Source of the DNA: Treponema sp.
GTDB lineage: Bacteria; Spirochaetota; Spirochaetia; Treponematales; Breznakiellaceae
NCBI GenBank assembly: GCA_031254315.1
Contig: JAIRUQ010000074.1
Coordinates: forward strand, 1 to 40,447
DNA: 40,447 nucleotides
Reading direction: 5' to 3'
Part shown: in pieces, positions 34,261-40,447 of the stretch
Numbering within the stretch: position 1 is the first letter of the stretch
Layout: every line of letters begins with the position of its first letter
Notes under the pieces: model-generated
Database searches by the model: none
Seen by the model: only the letters and a program-made list of their open reading frames with translations
Told to the model about the DNA's origin: nothing
Position numbers and translations under genes: made by a program

Positions 34261-35250
34261 ATGGCGGACAGGGTTTTTACCGTACTCGATTTAATCGACC
34301 TCGATCTTAGAGAACATAACTCCCTAAATTTGCGCTGTATAGGCGGCAGAAAGGGGCTTGGCAGAGCAATTAATATCCCCGACCTAAACAGACCAATGGG
34401 CGCGATTATGGGCTTTTTTGAAGATTTTGCCTTTCAAAGGATTCAACACTTTGGACGAGGAGAAGTGGCTTTTCTGCGCCAGCTTGAGAACGAGGGTAAA
34501 ACCGAAACAATTAGGGAGATGTTCAATTACGCGATGCCCTGCTGTATTTTTACCCACAACCTGAGTCCGCACAAAGAATTTTTTGAAATAGCCGAAAATG
34601 CCCAATGCCCCATTTTGCAAACCGAGCTAGGGTCTGCGGATTTTTCCGCCAGAATTATGCGAATCCTTTCAAGAATTTTTTCTCCGCGTCAAATTATTCA
34701 CGGCGTGCTTGTAGAAGTTTATGGTTTGGGAATTTTGATACAAGGCGATTCAGGCGTTGGAAAAAGCGAAACAGCTCTGGAGCTTATTCACCGCGGACAC
34801 CGTCTTGTTGCGGATGACGTTGTGGAAATTAACTGCATAAACGGAAATACATTGATGGGCGCGGGGGCAAATAAAATTATCGGGCATCACATGGAAATCC
34901 GCGGTCCGGGAATAATCAATATTACGCATTTATTCGGAGTAAGAGCGATCAGAGACCGTAAGGAAGTTCAGCTTGTAGTAGAATTGGAAGAATGGGATGC
35001 TCACAAAAATTACGACAGGCTTGGAGCGGAAGATCACACAATAGAATTATTGGGTGTAAATATTTCCAAGCTGACAATACCTGTAAAGCCGGGGCGCAAT
35101 ATTCCCATTATCATTGAGACTGCCGCAATGAATGAGCGGTTAAAATCGATGGGTTATCATGCGGCAAGAGAATTCAACAAAAATATTCTAAAGTGGATAG
35201 AAAGTGACACCGCTCGTTCGGTATTCTTTGGTCACGATGATGTAATATAA
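34261..35250 (+). CDS. hprK: HPr kinase/phosphorylase
   Basis: A 329-residue bifunctional enzyme that phosphorylates HPr on Ser46 and removes the phosphate, tying metabolism to regulation. The catalytic loop IIHGVLVEVYGLGILI precedes the P-loop GDSGVGKSETALELI (162-176), followed by VADDVVEIN and GPGIINITHLFGVRAI, then the C-terminal IPVKPGRNIPIIIETAAMN. The N-terminal domain (1-130) has the DRTG-like fold of the family. There is no visible ribosome site before ATG 34261 and a promoter -10 lies very close. The HPr gene follows ten bases on. Confidence 0.95.
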   Translation: MADRVFTVLDLIDLDLREHNSLNLRCIGGRKGLGRAINIPDLNRPMGAIMGFFEDFAFQRIQHFGRGEVAFLRQLENEGKTETIREMFNYAMPCCIFTHNLSPHKEFFEIAENAQCPILQTELGSADFSARIMRILSRIFSPRQIIHGVLVEVYGLGILIQGDSGVGKSETALELIHRGHRLVADDVVEINCINGNTLMGAGANKIIGHHMEIRGPGIINITHLFGVRAIRDRKEVQLVVELEEWDAHKNYDRLGAEDHTIELLGVNISKLTIPVKPGRNIPIIIETAAMNERLKSMGYHAAREFNKNILKWIESDTARSVFFGHDDVI

Positions 35251-35260
35251 GGAAAAAAGG

Positions 35261-35527
35261 ATGACTGAAAAAATTGTAAAAGTATTTAACAGAGCCGGTA
35301 TTCACGCCCGTCCCTCTGCCCTACTGGTTCAAACAACAAAAAATTTCGCGTCAAATATTTATATACAAAAAGGTTCTGACCGCATTAACGCAAAATCAAT
35401 AATGGGTATTATAACTTTGGGGGCGGCTTACGGAACAGAATTAAAAATAATCGCCGAAGGAGAAGATGAGGTTGTTGCGGTAGACACAATAGTAAAACTA
35501 TTCGAATCAAAATTTGAGGAAGAATGA
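35261..35527 (+). CDS. ptsH: HPr phosphocarrier protein
   Basis: An 88-residue HPr-fold protein. H15 in RAGIHARPSALL is the site phosphorylated by enzyme I and S46 in NAKSIMGIITLGA is the target of HprK; both stand at the canonical numbers. No PTS enzyme I or permease is present in the window, so in this organism HPr may serve regulation rather than sugar uptake, as described for other spirochaetes (inference). GGAAAAAAGG lies before the ATG. Confidence 0.95.
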   Translation: MTEKIVKVFNRAGIHARPSALLVQTTKNFASNIYIQKGSDRINAKSIMGIITLGAAYGTELKIIAEGEDEVVAVDTIVKLFESKFEEE

Positions 35528-35534
35528 GGCTCTT

Positions 35535-37274
35535 TTGAAACCTGTTAAAACTCGTCCTGAGTATTTAATTGTAAATGTCCGTATATTAATACTTATTTAT
35601 TCCCTGCTCTGTGTTCTTACCGTTCTTTTTGCCCGTAACTTTTTTATTGATACCCTTCAAAACGGCGAAGTACCTGACAGGCTCACTCTGATCGTATTTT
35701 TTACCATCCCGGCTGTTTTGATGATTGTCCTTGGTATCTCTGTTTTTCAGCTTATAACGGATTTTCTGCACCGCAGACCGGGAAGCAAATTTAATGCAAG
35801 GCTTCTGGTTTATTTCGCTGTCATTGTAATATTTACAATAGCGCCGATAACGTTGATGACAAGCACTGCGTTAAACCAAATCGTTCGTTTCTGGCACAGC
35901 GTAGACTCCAACACGGCAATCAGGGCGGCGAACAGTTTTGTTGCCGAAAATTATTCCCTACACCTTGAACGCTTTGAAAATATTCTGCGAAATAACGATT
36001 TTTCAAACATCGCAGAGCAAGGCAGGCTTCCGCAGAATATCGCATCTGTTCAGGTATTTCGCTTAACAGACGGTAACTGGACAGGAAGATCATTTACAGG
36101 CGATGAAAATTTTTCTCTGCAATCCCCTCCTTCCGTTGAAAACGGCTTTGCAACAAGGGTTTTACCGAGGGATCAGGGAGCCATTCGTTATGTGCAAAGA
36201 GCTTCACGGAATACTTTGCGTGTTATAAGTTACAATCTTGGCTCTGAGTTTGACTATGGAAAAGCCGCTTTGGATAATCAGGCGGAGCGTTTTGAAACAG
36301 TAAATCAGTTAAGGAGCAATATGCGCACGCTCCTTATTTATTATTATGCTGTTTTTTTCCTTCCCACTCTTTTAATGACTGCGATTATAGCAATATCATT
36401 CACGCGGAGAATTAGCCGCCCAATTGTAGAATTAACGGAAGCGACGCAAATTGTCGCCGAAGGGGATTTTTCCATTCAAATTCTTTCGCGCAGAAACGAT
36501 GAGCTTGGCATTCTTGTACACTCCTTTAACTCCATGGTTCAGGATTTGGAAAAATCCCGCGATGCCCTTGTAAGAAGCGAAAAAATCTCTATCTGGCAAA
36601 ACATGGCGCAACAGCTTGCTCACGAGATAAAAAATCCGCTTACTCCGATAAAACTCTCCGCAGAGCGCGTATTGCGAAGATGGCAAAACGCTCCCGAAAA
36701 AATAGGCGAAATTATTGAAAGTTCCATGATGGCGATTATTCAGGAGACAGAAGGGCTTTCAACTTTGCTTAATGAATTCAGAACATTGTCAAAGCCGATG
36801 GAGCCGTCCAATTCATTTACAGATTTACGCGTATCTTTGGAAGAAGTAGTTAATTCATATTCAAGCTCGTATTCAAAAGTAAAATTCAATATTGATCATG
36901 TACAGAACAACATACAGTTAAAAATCGACAAACACCGTCTTTCTCAAATTCTTGCCAATCTTATAATTAACGCAATAGACGCAATGAACGGCACAGGTCT
37001 AATTGAACTGCGCACAGACCTTGTAAAAAAACGGGAAGTTTATTATTGTAGAATAAGCGTCAAAGATTCGGGCAAAGGGATTCGCGCACAGGAGCGTCAT
37101 CTCGTTTTTACTCCGTATTTTACGACAAAAGAATCGGGGACAGGGCTGGGGCTTCCCATCATTGAGCGAATTGTTACGGATCACGGCGGTGCAATATGGT
37201 TTGATTCGGCGGAAGGTATAGGATCGACATTTTATATCGATCTGCCGGTAGAAAAAGAAATGGAAGTTTTATAA
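35535..37274 (+). CDS. NtrY-like sensor histidine kinase
   Basis: A 579-residue membrane sensor kinase. Three N-terminal membrane helices (about 14-36, 52-75, 88-108), an extracytoplasmic sensor segment of about 145 residues and a further helix near 270-290 lead into a HAMP region (RRISRPIVELTEATQIVAEG) and the phospho-acceptor box QQLAHEIKNPLTPIKLSAER, typical of NtrY. The ATPase core has ILANLIINAIDAM (N box), VKDSGKGI (G1) and GTGLGLPIIERIV (G2). TTG at 35535 is chosen because TGAGG lies just in front, overlapping the HPr stop; an upstream TTG at 35514 lacks one. It overlaps the regulator gene by one base. Confidence 0.88.
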   Translation: MKPVKTRPEYLIVNVRILILIYSLLCVLTVLFARNFFIDTLQNGEVPDRLTLIVFFTIPAVLMIVLGISVFQLITDFLHRRPGSKFNARLLVYFAVIVIFTIAPITLMTSTALNQIVRFWHSVDSNTAIRAANSFVAENYSLHLERFENILRNNDFSNIAEQGRLPQNIASVQVFRLTDGNWTGRSFTGDENFSLQSPPSVENGFATRVLPRDQGAIRYVQRASRNTLRVISYNLGSEFDYGKAALDNQAERFETVNQLRSNMRTLLIYYYAVFFLPTLLMTAIIAISFTRRISRPIVELTEATQIVAEGDFSIQILSRRNDELGILVHSFNSMVQDLEKSRDALVRSEKISIWQNMAQQLAHEIKNPLTPIKLSAERVLRRWQNAPEKIGEIIESSMMAIIQETEGLSTLLNEFRTLSKPMEPSNSFTDLRVSLEEVVNSYSSSYSKVKFNIDHVQNNIQLKIDKHRLSQILANLIINAIDAMNGTGLIELRTDLVKKREVYYCRISVKDSGKGIRAQERHLVFTPYFTTKESGTGLGLPIIERIVTDHGGAIWFDSAEGIGSTFYIDLPVEKEMEVL

Positions 37275-38659
37275 TGCCGTCAATATTAATAATCGACGAT
37301 GAGCCGGGTATCAGACTTACACTTGCCTCTATTCTTGAAGATGAAAAGTACAAGGTTTTCACCTCACAAGACGCGCTTGAAGGCATTGAAACGCTCAATA
37401 ACAATGTTATCGATTTAATTTTTCTTGACGTTCTTCTGCCAAAACTTGGCGGAATTGAAGCGCTGGAAAGAATACGCAAAGAATTTCCGGCTGTAGAAAT
37501 TGTGATGATCTCAGGTCACGCGAATATCGACATGGCGGTACGCGCTGTAAAACTTGGCGCTTTTGATTTTCTTGAAAAACCGCTGTCGCTGGAAAAAACA
37601 CTTACGGTCTGCAGAAACGCAATTGCAATCAAAAAACTCCGTGAAGAAAATAAAACCTTAAAAAAGCTCAGCAGTTTTGCCAGTGAGGACATAATCGGGA
37701 CGAGCGCTACAATCAGAAAAATTCGTGAGACGGTAAAACAGGCGGCGGACAGTGACGCGCGAATTTTAATCACGGGAGAAAACGGTTCAGGGAAAGAAGT
37801 AATCGCGCGGGCGGTTCATCTGTGTTCGGCGCGGGCGGAGCGTCCCTTTGTAGACGTAAACTGCGCGGCAATACCGGAGACGCTAATAGAAAGCGAACTC
37901 TTTGGTCACGAAAAAGGCGCTTTTACGGACGCGGTATCAACGCGCAAAGGGCGTTTTGAGCTGGCGGATGGCGGCACTCTCTTCCTTGACGAAATCGGCG
38001 ACATGAGTCTTTCAGCTCAGGCAAAAGTACTGCGCGTCATTCAGGAACAAAAAATCGAACGTGTCGGAGGCGAAAAAACAATTGAGACCGATGTGCGTAT
38101 CATTGCCGCGACCAATCAGGACTTGGAAAAAGCCTGCGAAGAGGGGCGGTTCAGGCGCGACCTTTTTTTCAGACTAAATGTAATTCCCATTCATGTGCCG
38201 CCTCTGCGCGAGCGGATGGAAGACATTCCTCTGCTCCTCTGCCACTTCCTAAAATTAATGGAGAAAGAAATCACGCTGGAAGCAGGGACTGCGGAAATTC
38301 TTGCCGCTCATGACTGGCCCGGAAATGTGCGGGAATTGAAGAATCTTGCAGAACGGATAGCCGTAATGCACCAGGATAATCTTATTACAAGCGAAGAATT
38401 GGGAAAATTGCTCAATAAAAAGGCAAAAAAACCTGCAAATACGGAACAGGGCGGCATGACAGAGCTGTCCTCAAACATTTTGGAGCAAAGTTTCAGTGAA
38501 GCCAGAGACAGCTTTGAAAAATTTTATTTGGAGTTCCAATTTCAGAAAAACAATGGTATAATATCAAGGACAGCGGAGGCTATCGGGATTTATCCGAGCA
38601 ACCTCCATGCCAAACTTAGAAAGTACAATATTACCACAGCAGGTAGTAGTAAGGAATAA
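37274..38659 (+). CDS. NtrX/NtrC-type sigma-54 response regulator
   Basis: A 461-residue response regulator. The receiver domain has ILIIDDEPGIR, the phospho-acceptor D52 in IFLDVLLPKLGG and a K in FDFLEKPL. The AAA+ domain carries the P-loop ITGENGSGKEVIARA (168-175 core), ESELFGHEKGAFTDA (GAFTGA site, 215-220), Walker B TLFLDEIGD and the C-terminal Fis-type helix-turn-helix ISRTAEAIGIYPSNLHAKLR. The GAFTGA loop that contacts sigma-54 is GAFTDA here, so sigma-54 coupling may be altered. Its ATG overlaps the kinase stop by one base, making a two-component pair. Confidence 0.93.
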   Translation: MPSILIIDDEPGIRLTLASILEDEKYKVFTSQDALEGIETLNNNVIDLIFLDVLLPKLGGIEALERIRKEFPAVEIVMISGHANIDMAVRAVKLGAFDFLEKPLSLEKTLTVCRNAIAIKKLREENKTLKKLSSFASEDIIGTSATIRKIRETVKQAADSDARILITGENGSGKEVIARAVHLCSARAERPFVDVNCAAIPETLIESELFGHEKGAFTDAVSTRKGRFELADGGTLFLDEIGDMSLSAQAKVLRVIQEQKIERVGGEKTIETDVRIIAATNQDLEKACEEGRFRRDLFFRLNVIPIHVPPLRERMEDIPLLLCHFLKLMEKEITLEAGTAEILAAHDWPGNVRELKNLAERIAVMHQDNLITSEELGKLLNKKAKKPANTEQGGMTELSSNILEQSFSEARDSFEKFYLEFQFQKNNGIISRTAEAIGIYPSNLHAKLRKYNITTAGSSKE

Positions 38660-38663
38660 TGAG

Positions 38664-39269
38664 ATGAAAGAAATGACAGATCGACAGAAACAACTCTACA
38701 ACTTTATTGCATCCTATATCAAGAAACATTCTTATCCGCCAACAATAAGGGAGATTGCCGAAAACTATTCAATTTCGGTTAAGGGAGCGCACGATCATAT
38801 AACCGCCCTGCGAAAAAAAGGGTTCTTAAAACAAATTGACAAGCGACCGCGGACAATGGGACTTACCCATACCAATCCGGCGGATTCCGAAGATTTAATG
38901 GAAATCCCGATTCTTGGAAGCGTTGCCGCCGGCGTGCCTATTCTTGCGGAAGAAAACTTTGACGGGAACATTGTTCTTCATCGCTCCATGCTAAAGAAAA
39001 GTAAAAAATATTTCGCGCTTAGAGTAAAAGGCGATTCAATGTCGGGGGCAGGTATACTTGAAGGCGACACAGCAATTATCGAAAAACAAAGTACAGTCCG
39101 TAACGGTGAGATTGCCGTAGCGGTAATGGACGAAGCCGTCACCCTCAAGCGTTTTTACAAAGAAAGCTCCAGAATCAGATTACAGGCTGAAAATCCGGCG
39201 TACAAACCAATGTACAGTCAAGATGTAAAAGTACTTGGCAGGCTTTTCACAATAATACGTTCCTATTAA
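38664..39269 (+). CDS. lexA: LexA repressor
   Basis: A 201-residue SOS repressor. The N-terminal winged helix is marked by MTDRQKQLYNFIASYIKKHS, then YPPTIREIAENYSIS and GAHDHITALRKKGFL. The self-cleavage domain contains the A89-G90 site in GSVAAGVPI, the catalytic S125 in KGDSMSGAGI and K162 in VTLKRFYKE. ATG 38664 with AAGGAATAATGAG in front is preferred to an upstream reading to 38607 inside the response-regulator gene. Downstream lies holA, so a damage-response link with DNA replication is plausible. Confidence 0.95.
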   Translation: MKEMTDRQKQLYNFIASYIKKHSYPPTIREIAENYSISVKGAHDHITALRKKGFLKQIDKRPRTMGLTHTNPADSEDLMEIPILGSVAAGVPILAEENFDGNIVLHRSMLKKSKKYFALRVKGDSMSGAGILEGDTAIIEKQSTVRNGEIAVAVMDEAVTLKRFYKESSRIRLQAENPAYKPMYSQDVKVLGRLFTIIRSY

Positions 39270-39270
39270 C

Positions 39271-40224
39271 ATGGCAGTTTATATTTTTCTTGGTCCTGAG
39301 CTGGGCAAAAAACAGGATGCCGTTGACTCAATAAAGAAAAAATTTCAAGGCGCGGAAACATCTGTTTTTTATGCAGGCGAAACTCCCGTAAGTACAATTT
39401 CTGATACTCTATTAAACATAAATCTGTTTGCCGATTTACGAATTGTCATCGTAAAAAATGCGGAACTTATTAAAAAAAAGGACGAGATTGATCTCTTTCT
39501 TTCATGCATAAAAAACATTGAAGAAAATACAACTCTTATTCTGCTCTCCGATGAAATTAAACTTTCTGCCGCTCTTGACGACTCTGTTCCAAAAGCAAAT
39601 CGTCAAGTCTTCTACGAAATGTTTGAAAGAGAAAAAAACGAATGGGTAAGGCAATTTTTTAGCAGAGAAGGTTATAACATTGATAAAGATTGTATTACCG
39701 CGATTCTTGAAATGGTAGAAAACAACACGGAAGCCCTAAAAAGAGAATGTTCGCGTCTTATCTACTTTCTTCCAAAGGATCATCCGGTAAAAATAGAAGA
39801 TATTGAAAAATGGCTCTCCCACAACAGGGAAGAGTCCGCCTTTACGCTCTTTTCCCGCATTGCCGCAGGCGACCTTTCCAAAGCGCTTGAATCGCTGTCC
39901 GTAATGTTAGCCGCAAAAGAAAGCGCGCAGAGTATTCTGGCAGGTCTTGCGTGGTGCTTCAGAAAATTGGGCGACTATTTGTCCCTGCTGGAAACAGGAG
40001 GGGCGAGCAACAGTTTTGAATTAAAAAAAATCGGGCTGTCCTCTCCCAAGGCAAAAGATGATTATGCGGCGGCGGCAAATCGCTACAATACCGGTTCTGT
40101 AGAAGCCTGCCTCGCTCTTACCGCAGAATGTGATGTACTTCTGCGCTCCCCTGTTGCGGCTCTTGAAAAAGTCTTAATGGACAGATACATTCTGGCTCTT
40201 GTAAACGCCGGTATAAAGAAATAA
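39271..40224 (+). CDS. holA: DNA polymerase III delta subunit (HolA-like)
   Basis: A 317-residue clamp-loader subunit. The start VYIFLGPELGKKQDAVDSIK is the usual delta N-terminal strand-helix, followed by VIVKNAELIKKKDEIDLFLS, NTTLILLSDEIKLS and a central TLFSRIAAGDLSKALESLSV, with a C-terminal helix bundle. It opens the beta sliding clamp for replication. Its ATG is one base beyond the lexA stop, so it is cotranscribed with lexA. No strong ribosome site is seen before it. It ends 18 bases before an attC-like element. Confidence 0.9.
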   Translation: MAVYIFLGPELGKKQDAVDSIKKKFQGAETSVFYAGETPVSTISDTLLNINLFADLRIVIVKNAELIKKKDEIDLFLSCIKNIEENTTLILLSDEIKLSAALDDSVPKANRQVFYEMFEREKNEWVRQFFSREGYNIDKDCITAILEMVENNTEALKRECSRLIYFLPKDHPVKIEDIEKWLSHNREESAFTLFSRIAAGDLSKALESLSVMLAAKESAQSILAGLAWCFRKLGDYLSLLETGGASNSFELKKIGLSSPKAKDDYAAAANRYNTGSVEACLALTAECDVLLRSPVAALEKVLMDRYILALVNAGIKK

Positions 40225-40241
40225 TTAATTTTCTTATTGAA

Positions 40242-40282
40242 GATAAGCGGCGTTTTAATGGCGCTTATCGTGAGTTATATGC
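40242..40282 (+). repeat. Candidate attC-like half-site
   Basis: GATAAGCG-G-C (40242-40251) pairs with GCGCTTATC (40261-40269) leaving one bulged G, a feature of attC stems, with loop GTTTTAATG. Downstream is GAGTTATATGCC, resembling an R' box. The left R'' box is not visible, so the site may be incomplete. Eighteen bases (GTTTTAATGGCGCTTATC) match the minus strand of the 19.7 kb element at 17 positions. Confidence 0.4.
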
Positions 40283-40315
40283 CATTTGCCCTAAAAATTA
40301 TTGGAAAATGAAGTA

Positions 40316-40344
40316 TTGACAAGGATAAATAAATACTGTACATT
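40316..40344 (+). promoter_or_regulatory. Promoter of the terminal lipoprotein gene
   Basis: TTGACA (40316-40321), 17-base spacer, TACATT (40339-40344), 20 bases before the ATG; GGAG lies just before the start. Confidence 0.55.
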
Positions 40345-40364
40345 TAAATGTATCGGAGAAAATC

Positions 40365-40447
40365 ATGAAATTTTGGATGTTTCTTTTAATTATCGTATTT
40401 CAATTCACCTCATGCAGAATAGCAGAAAATATGTATCAAGCAGATGC
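40365..40447 (+). CDS. Start of a lipoprotein gene, truncated by the window
   Basis: Begins MKFWMFLLIIVFQFTSCRIA: a hydrophobic signal peptide with lipobox FTSC, so the product is probably lipid-anchored. GGAG precedes the ATG. Only 27 codons are in the window, so no function can be given. The AT-rich composition and the attC-like element upstream suggest it belongs to the same accessory class as the 18-22 kb genes. Confidence 0.6.
   Translation, partial: MKFWMFLLIIVFQFTSCRIAENMYQAD

Overview
The window looks like a piece of a spirochaete chromosome, most likely a Treponema-like member of Spirochaetota. This is inferred from gene content, not from a search. The supporting points are the run of cyclic-nucleotide-type regulators, HPr kinase, HPr, NtrY/NtrX, LexA and HolA without PTS sugar permeases, and candidate integron attC sites (a chromosomal integron is known in Treponema denticola). 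A complete F-type ATP synthase is not what one expects beside treponemes, which usually carry V/A-type enzymes, so the genus is left open.

Layout. 1-9.6 kb (fairly GC-rich): the 3' part of a K+-dependent membrane pyrophosphatase, glucose-6-phosphate isomerase, a ThuA-like protein, a minus-strand trio (metallophosphoesterase, ParB-like 'DGNHR' protein, M28-like peptidase), an AI-2E-type transporter, and an ACT/UPF0210 pair. 9.6-11.2 kb: a small membrane protein, an initiator tRNA, a possible 47-aa protein and a PrsW-like membrane protease, all on the minus strand. 11.3-17.6 kb: the F-ATPase operon atpBEFHAGDC. 17.6-22.1 kb: a strikingly AT-rich minus-strand block of exported and membrane proteins, plus one frameshifted Cys-rich gene followed by a well-formed attC-like hairpin; it reads like acquired cassette DNA. 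22.1-24.0 kb: a divergent pair, a DegT-type aminotransferase and KDPG aldolase. 24.0-26.8 kb: a three-gene DUF3791/DUF3990 toxin-antitoxin-like module, a protein joining a canonical S1-S4 voltage sensor to an HD-GYP c-di-GMP phosphodiesterase domain, and about 400 bp of nested non-coding repeats. 26.8-30.5 kb: ComM/YifB, a BrnT/BrnA toxin-antitoxin pair, a DUF3592-like membrane protein and a PHP phosphoesterase. 30.7-40.2 kb: a compact plus-strand housekeeping/regulatory series (amidohydrolase, cNMP-TPR protein, Crp-like regulator, phosphodiesterase, HprK, HPr, NtrY, NtrX, LexA, HolA). The window ends in another attC-like element and the start of a lipoprotein gene.

How the parts fit. The ion-translocating pyrophosphatase and the F-ATPase both couple phosphate chemistry to a membrane ion gradient; the c-ring carries only part of the Na+ ligand set. 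A voltage-sensing c-di-GMP phosphodiesterase would add a route by which membrane potential could control second-messenger level. This protein is the most interesting candidate in the window: the arrangement parallels animal voltage-sensing phosphatases but with a bacterial signalling output, and no pore domain is present.
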